64,000 bases of DNA from Pantoea sp. A4 (GTDB taxonomy: Bacteria; Pseudomonadota; Gammaproteobacteria; Enterobacterales; Enterobacteriaceae): NCBI RefSeq assembly GCF_000295955.2, contig NZ_ALXE01000027.1:62001-126000 (forward strand), read 5' to 3'. The notes under the pieces were generated by a model. That model was not told where the DNA came from. It saw only the letters and a program-made list of their open reading frames with translations, and ran no database searches. How positions within the stretch are numbered: position 1 is the stretch's first letter; every line of letters starts with the position of its first letter. Made by a program: the position numbers and the translations under genes. Shown here one piece after another: positions 40,291-51,158 of this stretch.

Positions 40291-41397
40291 TTACCAGACT
40301 TGTTTAGCGATATCGACCACCAGACGAATCTTCTGCCACTGTTGCGCTTCCGTCAGGCTGTTGCCCTCTTCGGTGGACGCAAAGCCACACTGCGGGCTCA
40401 GGCAAAGCTGGTCGAGGCTGATGTACTGCGCCGCTTCCTGCAAACGCGCCTTCACCTGCTCAGGGTCTTCCAGCTCGCCGTTCTTGGTGGTAATCAAACC
40501 TAACACCGCTTTCTGTCGACCCGGCTTGATGAAACGCAGTGGTTCAAAGCCGCCTGAACGCTCGTTGTCATATTCAAGGAAGAAAGCATCGATATTGACC
40601 CCACCGAACAGCACTTCTGCAACCGGCTCGTAGCCGCCTTCGGAGATCCAGGTGGAGCGGAAATTGCCGCGACAAACATGCAGCCCTACCGTTAAGTCGT
40701 CAGGCTTACCTTCCAGCGCTTTATTCAGCACGCGTGCGTAGGTCCGCGCTAGCTGCTCTGGATCTTCGCCGCGCGCCCGAATCTGACTTTTTTGATCTTC
40801 CGAGCACAAATAAGCCCAGACGGTGTCATCCAGTTGCAAATAACGACAGCCGATAGCATAAAACGCCGCAATGGCCTCTTTGTAGGTCTGCGCTAAATCG
40901 TCAAAATAAGCATCCAGCTCAGGATAAACGGTGGCATCAATCACTTTACGCCCACCACGGAAGTGCAGCACGCTGGGGCTAGGAATGGTCATTTTAGCCA
41001 CCGCGTCCCCTGCGACGCTTTGCAGGAAGCGGAAGTGATCCAGCATCGGATGCTGTGGGTTAAAGGCCACCTTGCCGGTGACTTTTACGCCGTGAGATTT
41101 GGTCTGCACGCCGTTAAACTGAATGCCCTGATCGGCTTCGTACAGCTCTACGCCGTGTAAGTCGCCAAAGAAGTCAAAATGCCACCACGCGCGACGGAAT
41201 TCGCCATCAGTCACCACCTCAAGACCATTCGCACGCTGCTGTTCAACCACGTGGCGAATCTGCTCATCTTCCACCTGACGCAGTTTTTCAGCGCTCAACG
41301 CGCCTGCGGCATACTGCTCACGTGCGGTTTTGATGGCTGCCGGACGCAGGAAACTGCCGACGGTATCGGCACGGAAAGGGGCGCTATTGTTTGGCAT
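40291..41397 (-). CDS. MetE-type methyltransferase, single catalytic domain (YxjG family)
   Basis: 368 residues corresponding to the C-terminal catalytic half of cobalamin-independent methionine synthase. Zinc ligands appear as GLHVCRG (His, Cys), FLEYDNERSG (Glu) and LSPQCGFAST (Cys). It begins RADTVGSFLRP, typical of the stand-alone YxjG/YxjH group, and VVTDGEFRRAWWHFDF follows. It probably methylates homocysteine from a methyl donor that is not settled for the family. ATG 41397 has GAGGAGTTCC upstream. A tandem MetJ operator overlies its promoter, supporting a methionine role. Confidence 0.87.
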   Translation of the reverse strand: MPNNSAPFRADTVGSFLRPAAIKTAREQYAAGALSAEKLRQVEDEQIRHVVEQQRANGLEVVTDGEFRRAWWHFDFFGDLHGVELYEADQGIQFNGVQTKSHGVKVTGKVAFNPQHPMLDHFRFLQSVAGDAVAKMTIPSPSVLHFRGGRKVIDATVYPELDAYFDDLAQTYKEAIAAFYAIGCRYLQLDDTVWAYLCSEDQKSQIRARGEDPEQLARTYARVLNKALEGKPDDLTVGLHVCRGNFRSTWISEGGYEPVAEVLFGGVNIDAFFLEYDNERSGGFEPLRFIKPGRQKAVLGLITTKNGELEDPEQVKARLQEAAQYISLDQLCLSPQCGFASTEEGNSLTEAQQWQKIRLVVDIAKQVW

Positions 41398-41456
41398 TGG
41401 AACTCCTCGCGTCTTCCCGCGCGCTAGTCACGGCAGGAAATAATTACCTCAGGTTA

Positions 41457-41486
41457 TTTATAGCCATCTGGATGGCTATATGTCTA
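41457..41486 (-). promoter_or_regulatory. MetJ-controlled promoter (three tandem met boxes)
   Basis: Three contiguous 8-mers at 41462-41485, AGCCATCT, GGATGGCT and ATATGTCT, match the met box AGACGTCT at 6, 5 and 6 of 8. They cover a minus-strand promoter with -35 TAGACA (41486-41481), 18-bp spacer and -10 TATAAA (41462-41457). Repressor bound there would block RNA polymerase. Confidence 0.75.
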
Positions 41487-41563
41487 AAACAAGAGTGACA
41501 TGACGCAGCGCCGGGTGCAACGGAAGAAAATTCAGGCCACATGAATAAAATTCATCATGCCTG

Positions 41564-42490
41564 CTACGGCGCGCCAATCGCCGCGCGTGCCTGTGCCATT
41601 TGTGCATCGGAGAGCGGTAAATATCCGGCTTCTTCCACACGGGCCTGACCTGCAGGGGACAAGACCTGGCGCATAAACGCCGCAACCAGCGGGGGTAACG
41701 GTTTGTCCGGGGCTTTGTTCAGATAGATATAGAGCGGCCGCGACCACGGATAGCGCCCACTGCGGATGGAGGCGCTGTCTGGCAACACGGCCTCATGGCC
41801 GGGGCGTTTAATTGCCAGCATTTTCACCCCGCTGAGGTGAAAACCAAAGCTGGCATAACCAATGCTGTAAGGAGATGCCGCCACAGCCTGCACCACGGCG
41901 GCCGATCCCGGGAATTCAGCCACATCCGCGCGGAAATCACCGCGACACAACGCCTGCTGCTTAAAGAAACCCCAGGTACCGGAGGCAGAATTTCGCCCAA
42001 AGCGCTGGATGCTGCGTTGTGCCCATCCCGTTTGTGTAATCCCCAGCTCTCCCCAGTGTTTCGGCACGCTTTCACCGCCACACAAACGGGTGATGGAATA
42101 GAGTGCATCGAGTTGCGTCGGTGAAATTTCCTGCATGGGATTGCGCTGATTAACCACCACCACCAGAGCATCCATCGCCACCGGTACTGCCAGCGGTGGA
42201 TAGCCATAGCGATCGATAAAGCGCTGCCGCTCTTCCGCCTGCATCGGGCGGCTCATGGGGCCGAGTTGAGCGGCCCCCGCCGCCAGTGCGGTAGGGGCCG
42301 TGGAGGAACCGGAAGCCTGAACCTGAACGTTCACGCCCGGTGATTGCCGGCTAAAATCCTCGCCCCACAGCGTCATCAAATACCCCAGCGTGTCCGATCC
42401 TACGCTGCTGAGATTACCAATCAGCAGCGGCATCTGGGCCTGCGTCAGTGCGGGAAGAAGAAGAGCAACAATCAGCAGGAGTGGGCGCAT
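41564..42490 (-). CDS. PstS-like phosphate-binding protein
   Basis: 308 residues with a signal peptide (MRPLLLIVALLLPALTQAQ). It then reads as a PstS-type periplasmic binding protein: GSDTLGYLMTLW, QASGSSTAPTALAAGAAQLG, NSASGTWGFFKQ and IGYASFGF are phosphate-ligand regions. It starts 19 bp after the phoR stop, so it probably forms a third gene of phoBR. It is not the pstSCAB transporter itself; no ABC genes follow. It may act as a phosphate scavenger or accessory sensor. Confidence 0.82.
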   Translation of the reverse strand: MRPLLLIVALLLPALTQAQMPLLIGNLSSVGSDTLGYLMTLWGEDFSRQSPGVNVQVQASGSSTAPTALAAGAAQLGPMSRPMQAEERQRFIDRYGYPPLAVPVAMDALVVVVNQRNPMQEISPTQLDALYSITRLCGGESVPKHWGELGITQTGWAQRSIQRFGRNSASGTWGFFKQQALCRGDFRADVAEFPGSAAVVQAVAASPYSIGYASFGFHLSGVKMLAIKRPGHEAVLPDSASIRSGRYPWSRPLYIYLNKAPDKPLPPLVAAFMRQVLSPAGQARVEEAGYLPLSDAQMAQARAAIGAP

Positions 42491-42509
42491 AAGTTCACAT
42501 TACAAAGAG

Positions 42510-43823
42510 TCAATGCGTCACATTCTCCCGTATCTCGCTGTTGACAATCAACCGTGCCGGTAACGTAAAGGTAAAACAGGTCTCCACGTCTGGCTCGCTG
42601 GTGATATCTAACCGCGCATTGTGGTGGCTGAGCGCGTGTTTAACAATCGCCAACCCAAGGCCACTGCCGCCTGTTGCACGGGAACGGGCTTTATCTACCC
42701 GATAAAAACGTTCGGTCAGACGCGGTAAATGCTCCGGGGAAATGCCAGGACCGTTGTCACACACTTTAAATTCTGCGCCGTGCCGGGTATGTAACCAACT
42801 GATATTAATGCGCGTTCCCTCGGGCGTATGATTCACCGCGTTGTACACCAGGTTAGAGATGGCGCTACGAAGCTGTTCATCATCGCCAAACACTTTGAGG
42901 TGCGGATCGGTATGGAAGTGGATCTCATGCCGTCCCCCGCTCAGCGTCTCCGCTTCCGGCTGCAACATGCGTAGCATCATGGGAACATCGACTTTCTCTT
43001 TCAGGTCAATAACCGGTGCGGCCTCAATGCGGGACAAGGTGAGCAGTTGCTTGACCAAACTATCCATGCGCCGCGTTTGCTCTTGCATGGTCTGCAACGC
43101 TTTAACGCGTGATTTCTCGTTCAGCACCTCGTCATTCATCATTTCAAGGTAGCCCTGCAACACGGTCAACGGGGTGCGCAGCTCATGACTGACGTTGGCA
43201 AAGAAGTTACGCCGTGCGCCTTCCAGTTGGTGCATCTGGGTGACATCACGCGCCACCATCAGCCACTGCCCTTCACTGTAGGGCATGACGCGAAACTCCA
43301 TATGGCGTTGATTATTCAACACCAGCGTCAACGGTTTATTGAAATCTCGCTGGCGGATATAGCGCGAAAATTCAGGATAACGCAGCAGGTTGAGGATATT
43401 TTGGCCATTATCTTCCGGCCAGCGCAGCCCTAAATGCTGCTGCGCCAGGCCGTTGCACCAGAAAATCGTGCCCTCTTCCGTGGTGAGGATCACCGCATCC
43501 GGCAGAGATTCAGCACCACTGCGAAAGCGCTTGATCAGATTGCCCAGCTCACGCCGACGACGTCGGTTGCGCATCTGCATCTGATAAAGGCCATAAAACA
43601 ACGGCTCCCAACTGGCACGGCCGGTGGGGGGCGTCATGGTGCGATCAATCCACAACCAGTGCGACAAGCGCATCAGATTGCGGAAGTGCCAGACCAGCAT
43701 GATCAGCACACTTGCAAACAGGAACCAGGGCAAATATCCAAATAGCAGCCCTAACAACAGCGCGGGCAAACAAGCCAGCGCCAGTTCCGACACTAATCTC
43801 TTCCAGGAGAGTCGTTCCAGCAC
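42510..43823 (-). CDS. phoR: Phosphate regulon sensor kinase PhoR
   Basis: 437 residues (E. coli 431). Two N-terminal membrane segments, a PAS domain ([17 protein letters not shown]), then the H-box [20 protein letters not shown] with the phosphorylated His. The ATPase part has [24 protein letters not shown] and [12 protein letters not shown]. It phosphorylates PhoB under phosphate limitation. It lies 14 bp after phoB. Confidence 0.96.
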   Translation of the reverse strand: MLERLSWKRLVSELALACLPALLLGLLFGYLPWFLFASVLIMLVWHFRNLMRLSHWLWIDRTMTPPTGRASWEPLFYGLYQMQMRNRRRRRELGNLIKRFRSGAESLPDAVILTTEEGTIFWCNGLAQQHLGLRWPEDNGQNILNLLRYPEFSRYIRQRDFNKPLTLVLNNQRHMEFRVMPYSEGQWLMVARDVTQMHQLEGARRNFFANVSHELRTPLTVLQGYLEMMNDEVLNEKSRVKALQTMQEQTRRMDSLVKQLLTLSRIEAAPVIDLKEKVDVPMMLRMLQPEAETLSGGRHEIHFHTDPHLKVFGDDEQLRSAISNLVYNAVNHTPEGTRINISWLHTRHGAEFKVCDNGPGISPEHLPRLTERFYRVDKARSRATGGSGLGLAIVKHALSHHNARLDITSEPDVETCFTFTLPARLIVNSEIRENVTH

Positions 43824-43837
43824 GGTGAAGGCTCCGT

Positions 43838-44527
43838 TTAGTAGCGACCCGAGAAACGGTAGCCAGTGCCACGCACGGTCTGCACCATGCGATCGTGGCC
43901 GGAAACCTCAAGTGCTTTACGCAAGCGGCGGATATGCACATCTACGGTACGATCTTCAACGTAGACGTTGGTGCCCCAGACGTTGTTTAGCAGCTGTTCA
44001 CGGCTGTAAACACGTTCCGGGTGAGTCATAAAGAAATGCAGCAGCTTGTATTCGGTGGGCCCCATTTCCAGCGGGGTGGTTTCTGCCATCACGCGGTGAG
44101 ATGAAGGATCAAGGCTGAGGCCCTGCATTTCAATCACTTCTTCTACTGCCATCGGTGAGATGCGACGCATCACGGCTTTAATACGCGCCATCAGCTCTTT
44201 CGGCGAGAATGGCTTGGTGATGTAATCATCCGCGCCCACTTCGAGACCCCGTACGCGGTCTTCCTCTTCGCCGCGCGCAGTCAACATCATGACCGGAATA
44301 TCACGCGTCATCGCTTCACGTTTTAAATGCTTAATAAACTGAATGCCGCTACCGCCGGGTAACATCCAGTCCAGCAGGATCAGGTCAGGCCAGGGTTCGA
44401 TCAGCTTCCCGATTGCACTGTCATAATCTTCCGCTTCAATCGGCTGGTAATCATTTTGTTCCAGCACGAAACATAACATCTCACGGATGGGAGCTTCATC
44501 TTCCACAACCAAAATGCGCTTTGCCAT
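43838..44527 (-). CDS. phoB: Phosphate regulon response regulator PhoB
   Basis: 229 residues. Receiver domain [18 protein letters not shown] with phosphoacceptor Asp53 ([10 protein letters not shown]), and a winged-helix DNA-binding domain ending [23 protein letters not shown] 44527 is the conserved start with AGGAG upstream. A Pho box precedes it, so the operon is autoregulated. Confidence 0.97.
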   Translation of the reverse strand: MAKRILVVEDEAPIREMLCFVLEQNDYQPIEAEDYDSAIGKLIEPWPDLILLDWMLPGGSGIQFIKHLKREAMTRDIPVMMLTARGEEEDRVRGLEVGADDYITKPFSPKELMARIKAVMRRISPMAVEEVIEMQGLSLDPSSHRVMAETTPLEMGPTEYKLLHFFMTHPERVYSREQLLNNVWGTNVYVEDRTVDVHIRRLRKALEVSGHDRMVQTVRGTGYRFSGRY

Positions 44528-44572
44528 TATTACTCCTGCAGATGTGACTGATGTCACTGGGATTTTCGGCGT

Positions 44573-44606
44573 CATTATGCGTCAGTTTTATGACATTTTT
44601 ATGAAA
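44573..44606 (-). promoter_or_regulatory. Pho box of phoB
   Basis: Minus-strand 11-bp repeats TTTTCATAAAA / ATGTCATAAAA / CTGACGCATAA closely follow the E. coli phoB Pho box. The -10 CATAAT lies at 44579-44574. The region also separates phoB from the divergent sbcD. Confidence 0.82.
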
Positions 44607-44720
44607 AACGCACCCCCTGCGTGACAGTTTAGCCCGGCTTTTATGACAGTGCCGCGACGTTTCGGCTTTTGCAGCAGAATCGTTATAATCACCCCGGCAA
44701 AAATGACAGCAGGGAGAGTT

Positions 44721-45926
44721 ATGCGCATCATTCACACCGCCGACTGGCATTTGGGTCAGTTCTTCTACAGCAAAAGCCGCGCTGCGGAGCACCAGGCCTT
44801 TCTCGACTGGCTGCTGGCTGAAATTCGCACTCACGCAGTGGAAGTGCTGCTCATCGCAGGGGACCTGTTTGATACCGGTGCTCCCCCGAGTTACGCCCGT
44901 GAGATGTTTAACCGTTTTGTGGTCGCGTTACAGCCCACAGGTTGCCAGTTGATTGTGTTGGCGGGTAACCATGATTCAGTAGCCACGCTTAACGAATCTC
45001 GCGAATTACTCGCTTGCCTGAATACCCTGGTGGTGGCTGCACCGCAGGATGTGCCCGATGTACTGCCATTGAAAAATCACGCGGGTGAAGTGGCTGCCCT
45101 GCTCTGTCCGGTGCCGTTTTTACGTCCACGGGATATCATGCGATCTCAGGCCGGTCAGTCGGGCCGCGATAAACTCCTGAGCCTGCAGGAGGCCATCGCC
45201 AACCACTATCAGCGCTGTTATGACGCCGCGCTGACGCTACGGGGCGATAAGGCGCTGCCGATCATTGCAACCGGCCACCTCACCACGGTGGGCGTGAGCA
45301 AAAGCGATGCGGTACGCGACATCTATATCGGCACGCTGGATGCTTTCCCGGCCTATGCCTTTCCCCCGGCAGATTACATCGCCCTCGGCCATATTCACCG
45401 TGCTCAGCGCGTAGCCGATAGCGATCACATTCGCTACAGCGGCTCACCGTTGCCACTGAGTTTTGATGAGCTGGGGCGCAATAAAAGTGTGTTTTTACTC
45501 GATTTCGCTGCCAGCGGGTTAACCCAGGTGACCACGCTGGAAATCCCGCTCTTCCAGCCGATGCAGACGCTGAAGGGTTCTCTGGCACAGATTGAAACCC
45601 AGCTCGGCCAGTTTGCCGATCACACCCACGAACTGCCGGTTTGGCTGGATATCGAAGTGACAACCCAGGAGTACCTGAGCGATCTACAGCAGCGCATTGA
45701 GCAGTTAGCCGAAGGGCTGCCGGTAGAGATCTTATTGCTGCGGCGCAGTCGTGAACAGCGCCAGCGTAGTTTGAGTCGGATGGAGAATGAAACGCTGAGT
45801 GAACTCAACGTGGAAGAGGTGTTTGAACGCCGCCTGGCGCTGGAAACCGAGCTAGAGCCGGAGCAAAAAGCACCGTTACGCGATCTGTTTCGTCGCACCC
45901 TGGCCCGCATTGAGGAGCAGCCATGA
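44721..45926 (+). CDS. sbcD: Exonuclease SbcD (Mre11-like subunit)
   Basis: 401 residues from [20 protein letters not shown]. Metallophosphoesterase motifs: DWH, GDLFDTG, GNHDS, GHL and GHIHRAQ. With SbcC it cleaves DNA hairpins and processes double-strand breaks. ATG 44721 follows GGGAGAG; an in-frame extension to 44643 overlaps the phoB control region. Its stop overlaps the sbcC start (ATGA). Confidence 0.96.
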   Translation: MRIIHTADWHLGQFFYSKSRAAEHQAFLDWLLAEIRTHAVEVLLIAGDLFDTGAPPSYAREMFNRFVVALQPTGCQLIVLAGNHDSVATLNESRELLACLNTLVVAAPQDVPDVLPLKNHAGEVAALLCPVPFLRPRDIMRSQAGQSGRDKLLSLQEAIANHYQRCYDAALTLRGDKALPIIATGHLTTVGVSKSDAVRDIYIGTLDAFPAYAFPPADYIALGHIHRAQRVADSDHIRYSGSPLPLSFDELGRNKSVFLLDFAASGLTQVTTLEIPLFQPMQTLKGSLAQIETQLGQFADHTHELPVWLDIEVTTQEYLSDLQQRIEQLAEGLPVEILLLRRSREQRQRSLSRMENETLSELNVEEVFERRLALETELEPEQKAPLRDLFRRTLARIEEQP

Positions 45927-48900
45927 AAATTCTGACGCTGCGGTTTAAAAACCTCAATGCGCTGCGCGGCGAGTGGTTTATTGATTTTCGTCGCGAGCCT
46001 TTTGCCAGCAACGGCCTGTTTGCCATTACCGGCGCAACCGGGGCGGGTAAAACCACCCTGCTGGATGCGATTTGCCTCGCGCTCTATCATCAAACCCCGC
46101 GTTTAGGGGGGATCTCGCAAAGCCAAAATGCCCTGATGACGCGCGATACCGCAGAGTGCCTGGCGGAAGTCGAGTTTGAGATTAAAGGTGAAGCCTGGCG
46201 CGCTTTCTGGGGCCAAAACCGGGCACGCGGCAGCGCAGACGGTAAATTACAGGCTCCACGCGTTGAACTGGCTCGCTGTGCAGATAACCAGATTGTCGCT
46301 GACAAAGTGAATGACAAGCTAAAGCTGATCGAAACGCTCTCCGGCCTCGATTTTGATCGCTTTACCCGTTCCATGATGCTGTCTCAGGGACAGTTTGCCG
46401 CTTTCCTCAATGCAAAAGCAGGCGACCGGGCCGAGCTGCTGGAAGAACTGACCGGCACCGAAATCTACGGCACCCTGTCGATTGCGGTCTACGAACAGCA
46501 TAAAAATGCCAAAACCGCACTCGATCTGCTGCGCAGCCGTGCCACCGGCCTCGCCTTGCTGGAAGATGAAACGAGAAGCGGACTTCAGCAACAGCTTGAA
46601 GGGTTACAAAGCGGCAGCCAGGTACTGACCCAACAGCAAGATATCGCCTTAAAAAGCCAACACTGGCAAACCCAGGCCGCGCAGTTGCAACAGCAACAAC
46701 AGCAAGTCCAGGCCGCGCTACATGAAGCAGAGCAGGCCTGGGCGCAAACGGAAACCGGACGCCAACGCCTGGCACAGAGTGAACCAGCAGAAAAGCTACG
46801 CCACAAGCTGCAACAACGGGATGAGCACCAAGCCGCTGCCACCCAGTCAGCCACGCTGTATGCACAGCTCCAGCAGCAGCGACAGGCCTCTCAGACGCAC
46901 CAGCAACAGGCCGAGCGAGAGTATCAAACCGCGCTGGCACAACGTGACGCTCATCAGCACCATCAACGACAGCAGGAAACCCTGTTAACCGATGAGGTGA
47001 TCCCCCGCGACCAGCACATTGCCACGCTGGAGAAACAGCAGCAGACAGACCAACAGTCAGCCCAGCAGCTACAACAGCAGCATGCGATGTTGGTTAAGCA
47101 ATTACAGCAGGCACAGCACGAGCAGCAACAGTTGCAGCAAACGCTGAAACAGCAGCAGGAATGGCAGGCAGAGCAGCCTGGTGTCTCTACATGGGGTCCA
47201 GAGTTGCCCGTGTGGCAGGTACATTTCAGCCAGTTGACCGAGAGCGAAGTCGGGTTACAGGCAGCCCACCAACAGGCGACGCAGGCCGAACAAGTCCTCA
47301 ACCAACAGCAAGCCGATGTAGCCCGCTTACAACAGCAGGCAATACCGCTGGCGCAAGCAGAACAACAGTCGTCACAGCAAGTGGTAGAAGCGGAGCAGGC
47401 GCTCACTCGCCTGTGGCAAGCGACACCACCGGAAAACCTGCGCGCGATGCTCGGGCAGTTTCAAAACAGCCGGGATGCCCGCCAACGCTTAGCGGTTATC
47501 AGTTCGCAGTGGCAACCTCTGCAACAGCAGCGCACGGCACAGCAGTTGCGTCTTACGGCACTGGAAAAACAGCAGCAGCAGGCGGAGCATGAGCTGCTGC
47601 AACTGCGCGAGCAGTACAAACAGCAGCTCCAGCAGCTACAGGATGTGGAGCGCATCTGCGAGCTGGAACGGCAAATTGCCGACCTGGCGCAGCAGCGTGC
47701 TCAGCTTCAGCCCGATCAGCCCTGCCCGCTGTGTGGCTCATGTCAGCATCCCGCTATCGAAGCCTACAGCCAGCTGGAGGTGAGCCAGAACCAGCAGCGC
47801 CGTCTGCAACTTCAGCAGGTGGTGGAAAAAGCCAAAAGTGACGGCACGGAAAAACGCGAGCAGTTCTTACTGTTACAGCAACAGGTGCAGACACTGCAGG
47901 AAGAACTGGTCACGCTGGAGCAGCGACAACAAGCTCTGATGCAGCAGTGGCAGGCCGTTGGTGGTGAGCTGGCACTTACTTTTACGCCTGATCAGGTCGA
48001 TGAATTAACCGCCTGGCAACAGGAGCAGCATACCCTTGAGGCCAACCTGCAACAGCAGTGGCAGCAGCAAGACGAGGCGCAGCGTCAGCTACAACAGCTG
48101 AAAACCCAACATCAGCAGCATCAAAACGCCTGGCAGCAACATCAGCAAGCGCAGCAGTTGGCCGATCAGACGCTGAGCTCGCTGCACAGCCAGTTGCAAA
48201 AGCAGCAGCAACAGGTTGTGACACTGCAGCAGCAATGCCTGCAAGTTGAACAGGATTTAGCCGGTAAAGTCGCCGCCTGTGACTTGTCCCTCCCAACCGC
48301 CACGGAACGCCACAGTTGGCTCGCAGCTCGTCAGGATAGCTGGCAACAGTGGCAAAAGAGTGAGCAGTTACTTGCCACGCTGCAACCGCAGTTAGTACGC
48401 GCTGAGATGCAGGTCAATAATCTGCAACAGCAGGTCACTGAATTCGCACGGCGTGTCGAGCAACAGCAGCAGGTCGTCACAAACCTCAACCAGGAGTTGC
48501 AGGAAAAACGGGCGCAACGCTTTGCGCTGTTCGGCGATGGCAATGTCAGTACCACCCGCCAGCAGTTGCAGGCACAGCAGCACCTGCTGGAACAGCGCTT
48601 GAGCCAACAGCTGCAACAGTGGCAGCAGGCGCAGTCAGGTTTGAGTGCGCTGGAGGGCCAGTTAGCCGCTGCTCAACAGCAGCAACAGGAGATGACAACG
48701 CGTGCCATCAGCGCCAGCGAGCAGTTACTGCAAGGCTGGCAAGCGGCAGGATTTAGCAGTGAAGACGCATTACGGGCAGCATTACTGGATGAGACCGAAG
48801 CGTTACGCCTGCGTGAGCAGATTCAGCAAACGGAGCAGCTACGCAGTACCCAGCTCACCAGGCTGGCCCATCTGCAACAGCAGCAGGAACAGCATCAGCA

Positions 48901-49594
48901 GCAACAGCCAGCGTGGAATGACAGCGACGAAACGCCACTACAGGCGCTGGATCGGCTGCGGCAGGCGTTACATGACAATGCCAGCCAGCAGGGGGAAATT
49001 CAGCAACAACTTCAGCGTGATGCGCAGTTACGTGCTGAGCAGCAGAGCCTGCTGGCACAAATCCGCGAGGACGATCGCGCGTTGAGCCATCTGAGTGTTT
49101 TAAAAGAGTTAATTGGCTCCGCCAGTGGCGACAAATTCCGCCTGTTTGCTCAAGGGCTGACGCTGGATCATCTGGTGATGCTCGCCAACCGTCAGCTCGA
49201 TCGCCTGCATGGCCGCTATCAGCTGCAGCGGCGCAGTGAAGACGCGCTGGATTTAGACGTGGTGGATACCTGGCAAGCCGATGCAAGACGAGATACGCGA
49301 ACCCTTTCCGGAGGTGAAAGCTTCCTCGTCAGTCTCGCCCTTGCCCTCGCCCTGTCTGATCTGGTGAGCCATAAAACGCGCATTGAATCGCTGTTCCTGG
49401 ATGAAGGGTTTGGCACACTTGACGCGGAAACACTGGATATCGCGCTTGATGCGCTGGATACGCTCAATGCCAGCGGGAAAACCATTGGGGTGATCAGCCA
49501 TATTGAAGCGATGAAAGAACGCATTCCGGTGCAGATCAAGGTACAAAAACAGAACGGCCTCGGTTACAGCAAACTTCTGCTGCCCGAAGCCTGA
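45923..49594 (+). CDS. sbcC: Exonuclease subunit SbcC (Rad50-like ATPase), enlarged
   Basis: 1223 residues against 1048 in E. coli. Walker [10 protein letters not shown] (about 37-45), Q-loop region [11 protein letters not shown], zinc hook CPLC at 601-604, ABC signature TLSGGESF (~1127) and Walker [12 protein letters not shown] (~1154). Long coiled coils on both sides of the hook are extraordinarily rich in glutamine (runs such as QQQQQ), with CAG/CAA codons dominating. The extra ~175 residues lie in these arms. Catalytic parts look normal, so the gene is probably functional. Translationally coupled to sbcD. Confidence 0.95.
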   Translation: MKILTLRFKNLNALRGEWFIDFRREPFASNGLFAITGATGAGKTTLLDAICLALYHQTPRLGGISQSQNALMTRDTAECLAEVEFEIKGEAWRAFWGQNRARGSADGKLQAPRVELARCADNQIVADKVNDKLKLIETLSGLDFDRFTRSMMLSQGQFAAFLNAKAGDRAELLEELTGTEIYGTLSIAVYEQHKNAKTALDLLRSRATGLALLEDETRSGLQQQLEGLQSGSQVLTQQQDIALKSQHWQTQAAQLQQQQQQVQAALHEAEQAWAQTETGRQRLAQSEPAEKLRHKLQQRDEHQAAATQSATLYAQLQQQRQASQTHQQQAEREYQTALAQRDAHQHHQRQQETLLTDEVIPRDQHIATLEKQQQTDQQSAQQLQQQHAMLVKQLQQAQHEQQQLQQTLKQQQEWQAEQPGVSTWGPELPVWQVHFSQLTESEVGLQAAHQQATQAEQVLNQQQADVARLQQQAIPLAQAEQQSSQQVVEAEQALTRLWQATPPENLRAMLGQFQNSRDARQRLAVISSQWQPLQQQRTAQQLRLTALEKQQQQAEHELLQLREQYKQQLQQLQDVERICELERQIADLAQQRAQLQPDQPCPLCGSCQHPAIEAYSQLEVSQNQQRRLQLQQVVEKAKSDGTEKREQFLLLQQQVQTLQEELVTLEQRQQALMQQWQAVGGELALTFTPDQVDELTAWQQEQHTLEANLQQQWQQQDEAQRQLQQLKTQHQQHQNAWQQHQQAQQLADQTLSSLHSQLQKQQQQVVTLQQQCLQVEQDLAGKVAACDLSLPTATERHSWLAARQDSWQQWQKSEQLLATLQPQLVRAEMQVNNLQQQVTEFARRVEQQQQVVTNLNQELQEKRAQRFALFGDGNVSTTRQQLQAQQHLLEQRLSQQLQQWQQAQSGLSALEGQLAAAQQQQQEMTTRAISASEQLLQGWQAAGFSSEDALRAALLDETEALRLREQIQQTEQLRSTQLTRLAHLQQQQEQHQQQQPAWNDSDETPLQALDRLRQALHDNASQQGEIQQQLQRDAQLRAEQQSLLAQIREDDRALSHLSVLKELIGSASGDKFRLFAQGLTLDHLVMLANRQLDRLHGRYQLQRRSEDALDLDVVDTWQADARRDTRTLSGGESFLVSLALALALSDLVSHKTRIESLFLDEGFGTLDAETLDIALDALDTLNASGKTIGVISHIEAMKERIPVQIKVQKQNGLGYSKLLLPEA

Positions 49595-49598
49595 GACT

Positions 49599-49627
49599 AA
49601 CGGGTGCGCAGGCACCCGTTATTTTTA
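49599..49627 (+). terminator. Intrinsic terminator of sbcDC
   Basis: AACGGGTGC-GCAG-GCACCCGTT followed by ATTTTT, 4 bp after the sbcC stop. Confidence 0.87.
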
Positions 49628-49777
49628 CCGCGCCTTCTGCCGTTATGCCCATCCGCGTTGGGAAGTTATCACCTGTTTCCCGTGAAGATAGGGGTATAAC
49701 CAAATCCGGTTAATGCGTAGACTTTATGCAACGTCACCCGACCAGGCTTGAATGGCGAAATGAATGAGGCAGGAATA

Positions 49778-50137
49778 ATGAAAAGCGTTTTCACCGTAGT
49801 AGTCGCGCTGGTTTTGACTGCCTGTTCCGGGACATCACCGGAAAAACACGCTGTCGCACAGTATAACCAGGCGGTACAACAGGCCGTGATGAAGCAGTTT
49901 GGATCTGGAGAGAAGTATGCAGGCCAGCACTGCACGGTCACCGCGGAGCGCCGTGCCGATGGCGGCTATAACGTAATGAGAACCGAAGGTGATGAGCCAC
50001 TATGCCTGGCCGCATGGCACAGCGTCAGCAGTGCCCAACGTTTGCCGTTGCCGCCACAGCAGGCAGCTAAAACCGCCATTTTCCTGTTTGCCCCGCTTAA
50101 ACCAGCGCCTCATGCTGCCGCCACTGGCGCGGGCTAA
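49778..50137 (+). CDS. Small lipoprotein with TolA C-terminal-like domain
   Basis: 119 residues. Lipoprotein signal MKSVFTVVVALVLTACSG (LTAC lipobox, Cys about 16). The rest follows the pattern of TolA domain III: YNQAVQQAVMKQFGSGEKYA, a Cys pair (GQHC ... PLC), ADGGYNVMRTEGDEPLCLAA and LPLPPQQAAKTAIFLFAPL. In TolA this domain binds TolB/Pal, colicins and filamentous phage. AGGA precedes the ATG. The 3' end overlaps the convergent AraC-type gene by 41 bp. Function unknown. Confidence 0.72.
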   Translation: MKSVFTVVVALVLTACSGTSPEKHAVAQYNQAVQQAVMKQFGSGEKYAGQHCTVTAERRADGGYNVMRTEGDEPLCLAAWHSVSSAQRLPLPPQQAAKTAIFLFAPLKPAPHAAATGAG

Positions 50138-51158
50138 CGCCAAACCAGCGGCGAAACGCACGTGAGAAAGCGCTGACTTCTGAATACCCCAGCAGCAGCG
50201 CCATCTCCGAGATCGGCAGCTGTTTCTGTTGCAGATAGTGGGTCGCCATTTCGCAACGCACCTTATCCACCAGCGTGGTGAAACTCCCCCCTTCTTCACG
50301 CAAGCGACGTTGCAGTGACCAGCTCGAGAGTCCCATCTTATCTGCCACCTCTTCCAGTACCGGTTCACCCTGCAGCAGTGACAAGCTAATTTGTGCGCGA
50401 ACCTGTTCAACCAGGCTCTGCTGTGAGGCAGAACTGTTGAGGCGACGAATGGCATCCTGCATCACCATCAGCAACATGGGGTCGCTCTCCGGCATGCTGC
50501 GTTGCAGATCCCGTTTGGCAATCACCAGGGAGTTAAACGGCTGATCGAACCAGACTGGCGCATCAAAGATTTTGCAGTGTTCATGCCACTGTTCCGGACG
50601 CGGATGTTCGAAATGCACTTCGCGGGGAGCCCAGTTTTTGCCCGCCACGTGGCGAATGATATTCAGGAACATACCCAGCGTGAGTTCCGCATCCTGACGA
50701 CGAGCAAGAATCGCACCGTGGCGTACCTGATAATCGAGCCGCCAGCTGTCACCCTTATCGACTAAGCGTGTCAGCGTGTCGTGCTGATGCCAGGGAAATG
50801 CCGTAACAACGTTCTGCAATGCTTGCTCCAGCGTCGAGGAGCAAAGGCCGATGTAGCCAATCAGCCCTAATGACTGCGGTTTAAACTGCTTGCCGTAGTG
50901 TAAACCGAAGTTATCAAAACCTGAGACGCGCGCCGCCTCTTCCATCACCCGACAGTAGTTGACCAGGCCTAAACTCAACGTTGGACTGCTGAGCTGTTCA
51001 GGATTGATGCCACTGAGGCCGAAAATACGATCGGCATCGCCCCCTTTGCTGTGAATAAAGTCCCCTAGCCCGGTTGCCGCTGCGGCGAGCACACCGCGGT
51101 TAGCCGCGCCAGCGGAGAGTGCACTAAAAGCATCGGGTGTGGTGATGAGCGTATTCAT
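50097..51158 (-). CDS. AraC-family regulator (OruR/ArgR-like)
   Basis: 353 residues. The N-terminal ~200 residues form an arabinose-binding-like sensor (FGLSGINPEQLSSPTLSLGL, then GLIGYIGLCSSTLEQALQN). The C-terminal AraC double helix-turn-helix contains EEVADKMGLSSWSLQRRLRE and ISEMALLLGYSEVSAFSRAF. ATG 51158 has TGAGG six bases upstream. It lies 140 bp downstream of the kinase gene on the same strand and near the permease, so it probably controls both. Ligand unknown, perhaps an amine or amino alcohol. Confidence 0.82.
   Translation of the reverse strand: MNTLITTPDAFSALSAGAANRGVLAAAATGLGDFIHSKGGDADRIFGLSGINPEQLSSPTLSLGLVNYCRVMEEAARVSGFDNFGLHYGKQFKPQSLGLIGYIGLCSSTLEQALQNVVTAFPWHQHDTLTRLVDKGDSWRLDYQVRHGAILARRQDAELTLGMFLNIIRHVAGKNWAPREVHFEHPRPEQWHEHCKIFDAPVWFDQPFNSLVIAKRDLQRSMPESDPMLLMVMQDAIRRLNSSASQQSLVEQVRAQISLSLLQGEPVLEEVADKMGLSSWSLQRRLREEGGSFTTLVDKVRCEMATHYLQQKQLPISEMALLLGYSEVSAFSRAFRRWFGVSPRQWRQHEALV

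Noticed and set aside
46722-47592. Overlapping ORFs within sbcC
   Set aside because: They arise from the CAG/CAA-rich coiled-coil coding sequence, which leaves other frames open; none has start signals.
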